In this document: in pieces, positions 9,102-18,047 of the stretch
Layout: the number at the start of each line of letters is the position of its first letter
Numbering within the stretch: the stretch's first letter is position 1
Source: Flavobacterium xinjiangense
GTDB lineage: Bacteria; Bacteroidota; Bacteroidia; Flavobacteriales; Flavobacteriaceae
Direction: 5' to 3'
DNA: 64,000 nt
NCBI RefSeq assembly: GCF_900142885.1
Contig: NZ_FRCL01000016.1
Location: forward strand, 1 to 64,000
Made by a program: the position numbers and the translations under genes
The notes under the pieces: model-generated
Databases searched by the model: none
What the model was told of the DNA's origin: nothing
Seen by the model: only the letters and a program-made list of their open reading frames with translations

Positions 9102-9542
9102 ATGATTTCCTTTTTAATCTTTTTAGGTGTTTTCCTTTTTATGGAATGCGTGACCTGGATGACACATAAGTATGTGATGCACGGATTGATGTGGTATTTT
9201 CATGCTGATCATCACCAGCCCAAATATGCAAATGTATTCGAACGAAACGATATCTTTTTTGTGATCTTTGCCGTACCCAGCATCGTACTTTTTTACTTTG
9301 GTGTACAAGGCGGCATGAATTACCTGTTCTTCATTGGACTCGGAATCACATTCTACGGATTTTGTTATTTCATGATACACGATGTCTTGATACATCAACG
9401 TTTCAAGTGGTTCAAAAACACCAATAATAAATATTTGATAGGCTTGCGTAAAGCACATAAAATACATCATAAGCATTTGGGAAAAGAGCATGGAGAGTGT
9501 TTTGGGATGTTATTTGTGCCGTTCAAATACTATAAAATGTAA
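9102..9542 (+). CDS. crtZ: Beta-carotene hydroxylase CrtZ
   Basis: The 146-residue membrane protein has the di-iron histidine boxes of the fatty-acid hydroxylase superfamily: HKYVMH, HADHH, HDVLIH and HKIHHKH. CrtZ adds hydroxyls to the beta rings and makes zeaxanthin. It follows crtB after 47 bases. No lycopene cyclase gene (crtY) is present between crtB and crtZ or elsewhere in the window, so that step must be encoded elsewhere. Several hydrophobic helices fit an inner-membrane location. Confidence 0.93.
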   Translation: MISFLIFLGVFLFMECVTWMTHKYVMHGLMWYFHADHHQPKYANVFERNDIFFVIFAVPSIVLFYFGVQGGMNYLFFIGLGITFYGFCYFMIHDVLIHQRFKWFKNTNNKYLIGLRKAHKIHHKHLGKEHGECFGMLFVPFKYYKM

Positions 9543-9544
9543 AG

Positions 9545-9650
9545 TTCAATTGGGGCGTGACCCCGCTTTCACTAACGATACAGCGGGGTCGGGCTATCCG
9601 TTCCCGCTTTTTTATCCCTGGTCTCGTTCAAAAAAACGAGACCAGCTATA
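9545..9650. repeat. GC-rich structured intergenic repeat, Flavobacterium type
   Basis: Two strong hairpins occur in tandem. GACCCCGCT (9559-9567) pairs perfectly with AGCGGGGTC (9582-9590), and CTGGTCTCGTT (9618-9628) pairs with AACGAGACCAG (9635-9645). Between them lies the GC-rich word GGGCTATCCGTTCCCGC, which I recall as a recurrent intergenic repeat in flavobacteria and which may match the Flavo-1 RNA motif. The composition differs sharply from the neighbouring DNA. It may also end the crt transcript. Confidence 0.6.
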
Positions 9651-9721
9651 AAAAGAGCTCCACTTTTATCCCTCACGCAACTCAGGTGAACCAATCAAGA
9701 ATTTTTTCTTAATCAGCAATC

Positions 9722-10183
9722 ATGAAAATATACAAACAAGAAACCGTTCAACATGTAAATGCAAGTGTAGAAGAATGTTGGGCTTTTTTTTCAAGCCCAA
9801 AGAACCTTCAGAAAATCACGCCGGAGGGAATGGGTTTTCAAATCACGGATTTTGACCATAAGTCCATGTATCCGGGACAAATCATTCAATATAAAGTAAC
9901 GCCACTTTTTGGGATTACTTTGTCGTGGATGACTGTAATAACCCAAGTAAAGGAAAATAGTTATTTTATAGACGAACAGCGTTTTGGTCCATACAGTTTC
10001 TGGCACCACAAACATTTCTTTGAAGCAACACCAAACGGAACCAAAATGACGGATGTGGTGCATTACGGACTGCCACTTGGCTTTCTGGGCCGAATCATGA
10101 ATACATTGGTGGTTAAAAATAAATTGAAATCCATTTTTGCTTACCGCGTGACTAAGGTGGACGAAATGTTTAATGCAAAGTAA
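9722..10183 (+). CDS. SRPBCC family protein
   Basis: The 153-residue protein has the START/Bet v1-like layout of the SRPBCC family: an N-terminal strand with VEECWAFFSSPKNLQKITP and a long C-terminal helix (AYRVTKVDEMF). Members bind hydrophobic ligands, and the ligand here is unknown. Its stop overlaps the ATG of the photolyase gene by one base (TAATG), so the two are translationally coupled. This pairing is common in light-induced clusters of other bacteria. Confidence 0.85.
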   Translation: MKIYKQETVQHVNASVEECWAFFSSPKNLQKITPEGMGFQITDFDHKSMYPGQIIQYKVTPLFGITLSWMTVITQVKENSYFIDEQRFGPYSFWHHKHFFEATPNGTKMTDVVHYGLPLGFLGRIMNTLVVKNKLKSIFAYRVTKVDEMFNAK

Positions 10184-11478
10184 TGAGCAAACAAGAAGTT
10201 TCTATTTTTTGGTTCAGACGCGATTTGCGTCTCGAAGATAATGTTGGATTATTTCATGCTTTAAAATCTAAACAGCCTGTAATTCCGTTGTTTATTTTTG
10301 ATGATTCCATTTTAGACAGTTTGCCAAAAAACGATACCAGAGTAGGATTTATTCATGAAAGCCTTTCGAAAATAAATAACCGATTACAAGAAATAGGAAG
10401 TTCTATTTTGATAAAAAAAGGAAAAACTACTGAAGTTTGGCAATCACTTTTACAAGAATTTGATGTAAAGGAAGTTTTTTTCAATAAAGATTATGAACCA
10501 TATGCCATAAAGAGGGATAGTGCCATTTGTGAAATATTGGAGGCAAACAATGCAATCTCCTATTCTTTTAAAGACCAAGTCATTTTCGAAGAAAAAGAAA
10601 TCACAAAAGCAGATGGATTGCCGTACACCGTTTATACTCCTTTTAAAAATAAATGGTTAGAGAAATACAAATCAATGGCTCCAGTTCAGGAATATGATAC
10701 CGAAGCCTATTTTTCCGGCTTCCATAAAAACAGTTTTGCTTTTCCAACTTTGGAACAAATCGGCTTCGAAGAAAGTCCTATAAAGGTAAAACCGCACAAC
10801 TTAAATTTTATTTCAAATTACCAAGATATTCGGGATTTTCCAGCCTTGGATCAAACCTCTTATCTGTCGCCGCATCTGCGTTTCGGAACTGTAAGCATAC
10901 GGAAATTAGTTAATTGGGCTTTTCATAAAAACGATGTCTTTTTGAGTGAACTGATTTGGAGAGAATTCTTCATGCAAATATTATTCAGTTTTCCAAAAGT
11001 CGTTACCCAAAACTTTAAATCAGCGTATGACGGGATTCAATGGCGTAATGACGAAGCCGATTTCAAACGGTGGTGTTCGGGCACAACTGGTTACCCTATG
11101 GTTGATGCGGGAATGCGTCAGCTCAATGAAACTGGATACATGCACAACAGAGTGCGAATGGTTGTGGCGAGTTTTCTTTGCAAGCATTTATTGATTCAAT
11201 GGCAATGGGGAGAGGCCTATTTTGCTGAAAAATTATTGGATTACGATTTGTCTGCCAATGTTGGAAACTGGCAGTGGGCAGCAGGAACAGGTTGCGATGC
11301 TGCACCTTATTTCCGAGTTTTTAATCCGGAGATTCAACAAAAAAAGTTTGATGAGAAAGGAATGTATATCCGCAAATGGATCAAAGAATTCGATTTAGGA
11401 TATGGAGAACCAATGGTAGAGCACGCTATGGCTAGAGACAGAGCGATTGCCACTTATAAAGCTGGAATTTTGAAGTAA
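10183..11478 (+). CDS. phrB: Deoxyribodipyrimidine photolyase, CPD class I-like
   Basis: The 431-residue protein has the antenna domain start (IFWFRRDLRLEDNVGLFHAL) and a full FAD domain with SPHLRFGTVS, ELIWREFFMQ, GYPMVDAGMRQL, HNRVRM, and the C-terminal DYDLSANVGNWQWAAGTG. These are hallmarks of class I CPD photolyases, which use blue light to repair cyclobutane dimers. It is coupled to the SRPBCC gene. The class is assigned by overall motif match; the repair substrate is not proven. Confidence 0.9.
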   Translation: MSKQEVSIFWFRRDLRLEDNVGLFHALKSKQPVIPLFIFDDSILDSLPKNDTRVGFIHESLSKINNRLQEIGSSILIKKGKTTEVWQSLLQEFDVKEVFFNKDYEPYAIKRDSAICEILEANNAISYSFKDQVIFEEKEITKADGLPYTVYTPFKNKWLEKYKSMAPVQEYDTEAYFSGFHKNSFAFPTLEQIGFEESPIKVKPHNLNFISNYQDIRDFPALDQTSYLSPHLRFGTVSIRKLVNWAFHKNDVFLSELIWREFFMQILFSFPKVVTQNFKSAYDGIQWRNDEADFKRWCSGTTGYPMVDAGMRQLNETGYMHNRVRMVVASFLCKHLLIQWQWGEAYFAEKLLDYDLSANVGNWQWAAGTGCDAAPYFRVFNPEIQQKKFDEKGMYIRKWIKEFDLGYGEPMVEHAMARDRAIATYKAGILK

Positions 11479-11504
11479 AATTATTTTTTATTTCCATTAC
11501 TAAA

Positions 11505-11720
11505 CATTGTTGTCCGATAAAAACTTTTTTAAATTGAGAAAACCTAGTAGACATAGTCCCTACGGGACATTTTTTAGGGTCTTGCTTATTTAATTTGCTA
11601 CCGATATTTTGCTCCTAACGGAGCGTACCTCGTAGAGGTTATATGTTGGTAGTAAGATAGCTCGAAATATAAAATTTGTCCCGTAGGGGGACTATACCCT
11701 ATTTTTACCGGACAATATTG
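11505..11720. mobile_element. MITE-like palindromic element with nested hairpins
   Basis: The outer ends are imperfect inverted repeats: TTGTCCGATAAAAA (11510-11523) against TTTTTACCGGACAA (11702-11715). Inside lies a second pair, TAGTCCCTACGGGACA near 11554 and TGTCCCGTAGGGGGACTA near 11676. The centre holds GCTCC-TAAC-GGAGC and ACCTC-GTA-GAGGT hairpins within a GCTACC/GGTAGT stem. No transposase is encoded, so it would move only in trans. I recall similar interspersed elements in Bacteroidetes. Confidence 0.6.
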
Positions 11721-11746
11721 ATTACTAAAAAAGCATTGCCATTTTT

Positions 11747-11917
11747 TTGTCATTCCAGTGAATGATAAATTGTTCAATTGAGAAGGGAAACTGCAATGAA
11801 CTTATATTTCTTATATGGTTGAAAATATTTTGCTTTAGTATTTTTATTCGGACCTAGTGGGAGTTTGATCAGGAATGAAAAATTACGGTTGAGATTCTTC
11901 GTTCCTCGGAATGACAA
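11747..11917. repeat. Second palindromic intergenic repeat
   Basis: Terminal inverted repeats TTGTCATTCC (11747-11756) and GGAATGACAA (11908-11917) bound 171 bases without an ORF. The right end contains GAGATTCTTCGTTCCTC, a word I recall as widespread in Bacteroidetes spacers. It lies between the photolyase and the convergent SDR gene. Confidence 0.5.
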
Positions 11918-11967
11918 GCTGTAATTAGAGATTAACTTAAATGACTTATATGTTTTAAAAAAGAAAA

Positions 11968-13386
11968 TTAGTTAATCAATTTGTTCAGCATTCCATTAAA
12001 AATAAACCCGTGAAAAGGTAAAACGGAATACCAATATAGTTTACCCCAAATCCCTCTAGGTCTGAAAGTAGCGGATTGATACAAAGTGTTTCCGATAATT
12101 TTGAATTCGAGCCAAGCTTCTCCCGGTAATTTCATTTCGGCAAATAAAATTAGCTTTCCCTCGTCTTTATTGGCATACAAGACACGCCAAAAGTCCAATG
12201 CATCACCAGAATGTATGTCATGACGGTTCGTTCGTCCTCTTCGTGAACCAACTCCTCCGTATAATTTATCAATGAATCCGCGTAATCCCCAAAGCCAGTC
12301 ACCATAATACCAACCGGAATCGCCACCAATGGACCAGATTTTATTGATGGTGTAGTCTTTGTCTACTATTTCCATTTTTCGGCGATCAATGAAGCAATCT
12401 TTTTTAGGAACTTTGAGATATTCAGATATATTGCTGCTAAAACGTCCGCTGACTAAGGAGTCTTTCCAGCTGGACGCCACTTTATCTTCATCCACTTTTA
12501 CCAGCGCCCGAGACAAAGCTTGCTCATACGTCATGGGTTTTACATTCAAGATTTCATTAATTCGATGATCTCTGCATATTACTTCGACTTTCATACTGCT
12601 TACAAGAGCTGAAGCTAGTTTATAAGAGGTTGAGGTTACAAAATACAACCAATAAGAAGACAATTTTGGAGTCATCACAGGAATGGTGAAAATCCATCTT
12701 TTTAGGTGTTTTGCTTTGGCATAGCCCAATAACATTTGCTTATAAGTAAGAATATCGGGTCCGCCAATATCAAAATTTTGATTGTAAGTCAAAGGATTTA
12801 GCAATGATTTAGAGAGAAACTCCAGCACATCTGGAATTGCTATGGGCTGGCATCTTGTATTGAGCCATTTTGGAGTAATCATAACGGGAAGTTTATTTAC
12901 TAAATCCCTAATGATTTCAAATGACGCACTTCCAGAACCTACAATTATCCCGGCTCTAAGCGTCGTGGCCGCAAACTTGCCTGTATTCAAGATATCTTCT
13001 ACTTTTTTCCGTGAAGATAAATGTTTAGATAGTGATTTGTCATTTACAATTCCGCTCAGATAAATGACTTGTTTCGCATTCGTATGATTTAATCGTTGCA
13101 CAAAATTTGTAGCAGAAATACTTTCTAAATCATCAAAGTTATCAGAAGAAGTAGACATAGAATGCATTAAGTAGTACGCTGCGTCGATGTCTTCCGGTAT
13201 GGCAGAAAGCGTTTCTGCTTTAAGAAAATCGATTTCTATAACTGCAATATTTTTTTCAAATTCTTTTGGAATGTAAAACCTGTTTTTGTCTCTGACACAA
13301 CATACGATTTCGTGACCTTGCGCCACCAAAATTGGTAAAAGTCGCTTCCCGATATACCCTGTTGCACCTGTTAAGAGAATTTTCAT
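11968..13386 (-). CDS. SDR family oxidoreductase with DUF2867 domain
   Basis: The 472-residue protein begins with an atypical short-chain dehydrogenase fold (LLTGATGYIGKRLLPIL, residues 3-19). After about residue 320 follows a DUF2867 domain that ends in WYSVLPFHGFIFNGM. Proteins of this layout are often found beside cryptochrome/photolyase genes, but their reaction is unknown. It is the last gene of the minus-strand light operon, separated from folE by 166 bases, so it may also have its own promoter. Confidence 0.85.
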   Translation of the reverse strand: MKILLTGATGYIGKRLLPILVAQGHEIVCCVRDKNRFYIPKEFEKNIAVIEIDFLKAETLSAIPEDIDAAYYLMHSMSTSSDNFDDLESISATNFVQRLNHTNAKQVIYLSGIVNDKSLSKHLSSRKKVEDILNTGKFAATTLRAGIIVGSGSASFEIIRDLVNKLPVMITPKWLNTRCQPIAIPDVLEFLSKSLLNPLTYNQNFDIGGPDILTYKQMLLGYAKAKHLKRWIFTIPVMTPKLSSYWLYFVTSTSYKLASALVSSMKVEVICRDHRINEILNVKPMTYEQALSRALVKVDEDKVASSWKDSLVSGRFSSNISEYLKVPKKDCFIDRRKMEIVDKDYTINKIWSIGGDSGWYYGDWLWGLRGFIDKLYGGVGSRRGRTNRHDIHSGDALDFWRVLYANKDEGKLILFAEMKLPGEAWLEFKIIGNTLYQSATFRPRGIWGKLYWYSVLPFHGFIFNGMLNKLIN

Positions 13387-13552
13387 GGTTTTGAATTTAA
13401 ATTATTGCACTTGTTCAAAAACGCTTACTTTTTTCAATAAATTATACGAATTAGCTCAAATTTCAGTTGCTGCTCAAAAAATCAGTGTCAATTCGTATAA
13501 TTGATTTATTCTATTTTTAGCCACTATTTAATACGGCGAATAATATTTAAAT

Positions 13553-14167
13553 TTAACTCAATTTATTGGAAACTAAGCTAATAAATTCTTTTCTGGTTTT
13601 GTCTTTTTCAAACGCACCGGTAAAAGAAGAGGTTGTTGTAACTGAATTTTGTTTTTGAATCCCTCGCATTTGCATGCACATATGTTGCGCTTCAATGACG
13701 ACTGCAACACCTAGCGGATTTAAGGCTTCCTGAATACAATTCTTGATCTGATCTGTCAGTCTTTCCTGTACTTGCATTCTTCTGGCAAAGGCATCAACTA
13801 TCCTTGGGATTTTGCTCAAGCCTACAATTTTACCATTGGGAATGTAAGCCACGTGTGCTTTTCCAAAAAACGGTAACATATGATGTTCACACATTGAATA
13901 CACTTCAATGTCTTTTACCACAATCATTTGTTGATGGTCTTCAGTGAACAGGGCCGATTTTAGAATTTCTAATGGATTTAATTCATAACCATGTGTCAAA
14001 TACTGCATAGCTTTAGCTACTCTTTCAGGCGTTTTTTCAAGACCTTCTCGATTTACGTCTTCGCCTAAATTTTCAATTATTGTTTTGTAATTTTCAGCTA
14101 ATGATTCCGTTAGTTCCGTATCATATTGCTCGATTTTCTCGTAGCTTTTCATTTTGCTAAGTATCAT
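13553..14167 (-). CDS. folE: GTP cyclohydrolase I
   Basis: The 204-residue enzyme makes dihydroneopterin triphosphate from GTP. The signature [19 protein letters not shown] contains the zinc Cys and catalytic His, and [12 protein letters not shown] supplies the second zinc Cys. The gene sits in the photolyase/cryptochrome run and not with folate genes. It may therefore be a light-induced copy that feeds pterin synthesis for methenyltetrahydrofolate antenna cofactors; that role is inference. The first 14 residues are not conserved and the start could be the Met at residue 6. Confidence 0.95.
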   Translation of the reverse strand: MILSKMKSYEKIEQYDTELTESLAENYKTIIENLGEDVNREGLEKTPERVAKAMQYLTHGYELNPLEILKSALFTEDHQQMIVVKDIEVYSMCEHHMLPFFGKAHVAYIPNGKIVGLSKIPRIVDAFARRMQVQERLTDQIKNCIQEALNPLGVAVVIEAQHMCMQMRGIQKQNSVTTTSSFTGAFEKDKTRKEFISLVSNKLS

Positions 14168-14210
14168 TTTCGATTTTTTTTTAAAGTTATAGATGTGTTT
14201 TTTATAATTT

Positions 14211-14894
14211 TTAAATTTTGAATGTCACAATTCCGTAATCCATTTCAAATACCTGACCGGAGATCGATTTTGCATTTTCAGAAATGAGGAAGTTTACCAT
14301 ATTAGCTACTTCTTCCGGTTTTAAGTATCCTTTCATGGGATGACGTTCTACCATATTTTCTTTCATACGATCATTTCTTAAAATATTTGCCGAAAGTGAT
14401 GTTTCGGTAATCGTGGGAGCAATGGCATTGATGCGTACTACCGATGCCAACTCTGCTCCCAGCGATTTTACTAATCCTTCCACACCTGCTTTTGCAGTAG
14501 CAATACTCGCATGAAAGGGCATCCCCAGTTTTGCGGCTACTGTACTGAACAAAATAATGGATGGATCAGTTCCTTTTTTTAATACAGGTAAATATTTCTG
14601 AATAGTTTTTACAGCTCCAATAACATTAATTTCAAAATCATTTCTGAAATCATCGATACTCAAACTTGCTATAGGTTTCAAATTGATAGAGCCCGGGCAG
14701 TAAATCAGCGTATCGACACTTTCTATATCCGGAAGTGAATCCTGCAATACATCTACGGCAAAATGTTTAAGGTTTGGATGTGTGATGGCCGGAGCATTTC
14801 TACTAATGTTGTAAACTATGTTTGTCTCTAATTGTTGCAGCAAAATGGCGCTTCCTATTCCTTTGCTGCCTCCAACGATTACTATGTTTTTCAT
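14211..14894 (-). CDS. SDR family NAD(P)-dependent oxidoreductase
   Basis: The 227-residue classical short-chain dehydrogenase has the cofactor motif GGSKGIGSA (residues 8-16), a serine in LFSTVAAK, but the expected Tyr-x-x-x-Lys is replaced by a segment reading [10 protein letters not shown]. This means the catalytic Tyr may be missing or displaced. It lies between folE and the TIGR03643 gene. A pterin reductase role next to folE is possible but not shown. Confidence 0.8.
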   Translation of the reverse strand: MKNIVIVGGSKGIGSAILLQQLETNIVYNISRNAPAITHPNLKHFAVDVLQDSLPDIESVDTLIYCPGSINLKPIASLSIDDFRNDFEINVIGAVKTIQKYLPVLKKGTDPSIILFSTVAAKLGMPFHASIATAKAGVEGLVKSLGAELASVVRINAIAPTITETSLSANILRNDRMKENMVERHPMKGYLKPEEVANMVNFLISENAKSISGQVFEMDYGIVTFKI

Positions 14895-14939
14895 GTTTTT
14901 TATTCAATCGGTTATTTAAAATATTTTATCTTGACGCTG

Positions 14940-15224
14940 CTATCTTTTCGAAATCTTATTGTTGTTAATCTGTCTTTGCATTGTGCATTTGAACCTTCCT
15001 TCTCTGAAATCTCTCAGTTTTTCATGTTTTGTTTTGCGGCCTTGAACGCGTTCGCGCCACATCCTAAAACTGGAAGGCTTCATTTCAATTCGCATCAAAT
15101 CAATGACTTCTTGTTCTTTTAATCCAAATTGCATCAAAATCGCATCAAAAGTGGTTCGGTCTTCCCAAGCCATTTCTATAATTCGGTCTTTGTCTAAATC
15201 GGTAAGTTCTTTTTTTGTATTCAT
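14940..15224 (-). CDS. TIGR03643 family protein (DUF2805)
   Basis: The 94-residue basic protein has the conserved core IIEMAWEDRTTFDAI, then FGLKEQEVIDLMR and FRMWRERVQGRKTKH. This is the small TIGR03643 family, found almost only beside cryptochrome/photolyase genes. A helix-turn-helix-like region suggests nucleic-acid contact. No function is established. Confidence 0.85.
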   Translation of the reverse strand: MNTKKELTDLDKDRIIEMAWEDRTTFDAILMQFGLKEQEVIDLMRIEMKPSSFRMWRERVQGRKTKHEKLRDFREGRFKCTMQRQINNNKISKR

Positions 15225-15252
15225 AAATTATATTTTTATTACCATTAATATA

Positions 15253-16737
15253 TTACTCACTATCTCCAATATCAGCCATAGTGTGAAGTTTTAATATCCG
15301 TGAACTTTCTTCTTTCACCAATGGGTTTTTCTTCATTTTCCATAAAAAATCACTAGCAAATTTTCTCGTTCTTTCTATATTTACTATTGGTTTCGGATAA
15401 CTGATTCCTATTTCGAAGTCATTAAACTGCTGGTCTAAATAGGTCATTTTGTATGGTTCATGTACAAATGCACGAGGCAAATTGCGTAATTCCGGCACCC
15501 ATTTTTTTATAAATCCACCATCAGGATCGTGTTCGTAACTGTTCTTTATCGGATTATATATACGTAACATATTGATTCCGGTTTCACCCGCCTGCATTTG
15601 CAACTGCGGAAAATGTATTCCGGGCTCAAAATCCAGAAACATTTGTGATAAATGATGCGTTGCTTCTTGCCAAGGTTGCCATAAATTGTGCGTAAAAAAT
15701 GAAACTAACATGGCTCTCATCCTAAAATTCAAGTAACCCGTTTCATTCAAGCAACGCATCGAAGCATCGATTAAGGGAAATCCTGTTTGACCCATTTTCC
15801 AAGCGTTTATATATTGCTTATTTATTTTCTTTTTCAGTGAATGGAAACCTTTATTGACACTTTCGAATTCCATAATTTCTTCCATTTCAAATTTTTGAAT
15901 AAAATGAGCCTGCCATGTCAGCCTGGAAACAAAAGAGTCAATTTGTTTCTTGTGTGTGCAGGTCAGTCTGAAGGCAGCTGCTTTTTGTAAAACTTGTCTG
16001 GAGGAAATATTTCCCCAAGCAATATAAGGGGATAACCTGCTGCAACTTTTTCTGGCTAATAATGGTTTTGAAATATTGGAGCTGTAATAATGGTAACGCT
16101 CGTCAAAAAATGTTTGGAGATATTTACCCGCCATTGTAGTTCCACCTTTCTGAAAAATGGCATCTGGAACTGTTTCTAAATTTGTTTTTTCTAATGTTTT
16201 TTCAAGTTCGGATATAGACGCTGTATCTAAATAATTCTCTGCCGCGGAATCAAATATAAATTGGGGTTCATTCATATAACTTTCCCATTTTGAGACCCAA
16301 TTTGTTCGGTTACGCAATGCTCTAAAGATGCCGTTATTTATATTTTCAATCCAGCTTATTTGATTGTTTTTACAGAATCTTTTAAATGTTTTATCTCTTT
16401 CGTAGGTAATTTTCAACCCTGTTTCCTGATGTGAAAAAACAGAATCTATTTTGTATGTTTCCTGAATAGTATTAAACACCTGCAATACCTCTGAGGTAAC
16501 AGCTAACACATGAGTATTGGAATTTTTGAGTTCGTTGTTTATGTCTGCGATTGATTGTTTAATGAAGTTCCAATGTCTGGGGCTGTAGTGTGCATCATTC
16601 TCTAAAGATTTTTCAAATACATACAGCAGCAATGTTGGAATTTTGTTTTGAGTCGCATTAAAAATCGCTTCGTTATCGTTTAAACGAAGATCTCTTTTGA
16701 GCCAAACTACATTGATATGTTTTTTATTAGTATTCAT
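15253..16737 (-). CDS. Cryptochrome/photolyase family protein
   Basis: The 494-residue protein has a photolyase antenna domain (VVWLKRDLRLNDNEAIF) and an FAD domain with SCSRLSPYIAWGNISSRQV, GFPLIDASMRCLNETGYLN and DFEPGIHFPQLQMQAG. It differs clearly from both neighbouring paralogues. The start is placed at 16737 (MNTNKK...), because the longer reading frame would overlap the preceding cryptochrome gene. Whether it repairs DNA or acts in signalling cannot be told. It follows the DASH gene after five bases. Confidence 0.88.
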   Translation of the reverse strand: MNTNKKHINVVWLKRDLRLNDNEAIFNATQNKIPTLLLYVFEKSLENDAHYSPRHWNFIKQSIADINNELKNSNTHVLAVTSEVLQVFNTIQETYKIDSVFSHQETGLKITYERDKTFKRFCKNNQISWIENINNGIFRALRNRTNWVSKWESYMNEPQFIFDSAAENYLDTASISELEKTLEKTNLETVPDAIFQKGGTTMAGKYLQTFFDERYHYYSSNISKPLLARKSCSRLSPYIAWGNISSRQVLQKAAAFRLTCTHKKQIDSFVSRLTWQAHFIQKFEMEEIMEFESVNKGFHSLKKKINKQYINAWKMGQTGFPLIDASMRCLNETGYLNFRMRAMLVSFFTHNLWQPWQEATHHLSQMFLDFEPGIHFPQLQMQAGETGINMLRIYNPIKNSYEHDPDGGFIKKWVPELRNLPRAFVHEPYKMTYLDQQFNDFEIGISYPKPIVNIERTRKFASDFLWKMKKNPLVKEESSRILKLHTMADIGDSE

Positions 16738-16742
16738 AATTT

Positions 16743-18047
16743 TTAGAATAATTTTTGTTGCAACCACAAGTTTTGAAATTTTGACTCACCGTCATAGTTT
16801 TTAGCTTGTAACGAAATATTGAATTTGCGATCTCGTGGGTCGTTTCCAACACCTGAAACGTACATCCAATTTCCATAATTACTGTGTACGTCATAATCAA
16901 GTAGCATGGCCTCAAAATAAGCGGCTCCTATGCGCCAATCTAACAGAAGATTCTTTGCAAAATAGGAACCCACATTTTGTCTGCCGCGATTACTCATCCA
17001 ACCTGTTTGTTGCAATTCAATCATATTGGCATTGACAAAAGGCTCTTCTGTTGTGCCGTTTATCCAATGATTTATAGCTGATTGATTGGTTATCCAATCG
17101 TATTTTTTATCTAAAATCCCTCCAATTTTAAAAATTGAATTCCCATTTTTCAGCGAAACATATTTGAAATAGTCCCTCCAAATCAATTCAAAAATCAACC
17201 AGTAAGTCGAATCATTTTTCTCGATTTCTTTTTCATATTTAATGATTTCCCAATAGATAGTTTTTGCCGAAATAGAGCCATTAGCCAACCATGGAGAAAA
17301 TTTTGAACTAAAATCTGTGCCCAATAATCCGTTGCGAGTCAATTTATAAACACTCAGTTTTTTTGATTTCCAAAAATAATTCTCCAATCTGTTCATTGCT
17401 TCGTTTTCACCACCACGAAAAGGAAATGCTGTTCTGGAATCGATTTCAAAATCAGTAAAGCCCAAAGTTTCCATCGTTGGAATTACTGTTTCGTTTTGTA
17501 TGCAGTTTTCTTCAGAGAGCGACTGAACCGAAAATTCTGGTCTGACTGTAGTTGATTTTTCACACTGAATCCTGTATTGTGTAAAAACATTTGGAATCGA
17601 TTGAATTTCAAATGGAATGTCTTCAGGATGAAATAAGAACTGATTGTATGTGCTTTTAAACTTTGTCGAATCTGGAACTTTAGATTTTAGATTCTCTAAA
17701 TCGTCCATTTCCTCTCTTGTCCATTCTTTTTGAAAATAAATATAATCGATTTCATTTTTAGCAACAATTTCCGGTATAACATCTTCAGGTTTTTGATGAT
17801 AAACTAAAAGCGAAATATTCATCTTTTCCAGATTTTGTTTCAATGTACTTACTGATTCAATGAGAAACTTGGCCCGGAATTTTTCTGTTTTTTTAAAGCC
17901 GAAACTCGTTTTTTCAAAATGCCTTGGATCAAAACAATAAACCGCGATTACCGTTTTATTTTCTTGTATAGCATTTGTCAAAGATTCATTATCTTGAACT
18001 CTCAAATCGTTTCTAAACCAAACTAATCCTTTTTGTTTCTCTTGCAT
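16743..18047 (-). CDS. DASH-type cryptochrome
   Basis: The 434-residue protein matches Cry-DASH: VWFRNDLRVQDNESL at the start, the linker phrase FPFRGGENEAMNRLENYFW, then SSKFSPWLANGSIS, ELIWRDYF and VHSNYGNWMYVSGVGNDPRD near the C-terminus. Cry-DASH proteins bind FAD and methenyltetrahydrofolate and repair dimers mainly in single-stranded DNA. Its first 25 bases overlap the end of the small DUF2256 gene, which points to translational coupling. Confidence 0.93.
   Translation of the reverse strand: MQEKQKGLVWFRNDLRVQDNESLTNAIQENKTVIAVYCFDPRHFEKTSFGFKKTEKFRAKFLIESVSTLKQNLEKMNISLLVYHQKPEDVIPEIVAKNEIDYIYFQKEWTREEMDDLENLKSKVPDSTKFKSTYNQFLFHPEDIPFEIQSIPNVFTQYRIQCEKSTTVRPEFSVQSLSEENCIQNETVIPTMETLGFTDFEIDSRTAFPFRGGENEAMNRLENYFWKSKKLSVYKLTRNGLLGTDFSSKFSPWLANGSISAKTIYWEIIKYEKEIEKNDSTYWLIFELIWRDYFKYVSLKNGNSIFKIGGILDKKYDWITNQSAINHWINGTTEEPFVNANMIELQQTGWMSNRGRQNVGSYFAKNLLLDWRIGAAYFEAMLLDYDVHSNYGNWMYVSGVGNDPRDRKFNISLQAKNYDGESKFQNLWLQQKLF

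Noticed and set aside
9123..9491. A 122-codon minus-strand frame opposite crtZ
   Set aside because: It is an antisense shadow of crtZ. Its composition is dictated by the His-rich boxes and it shows no family motif.
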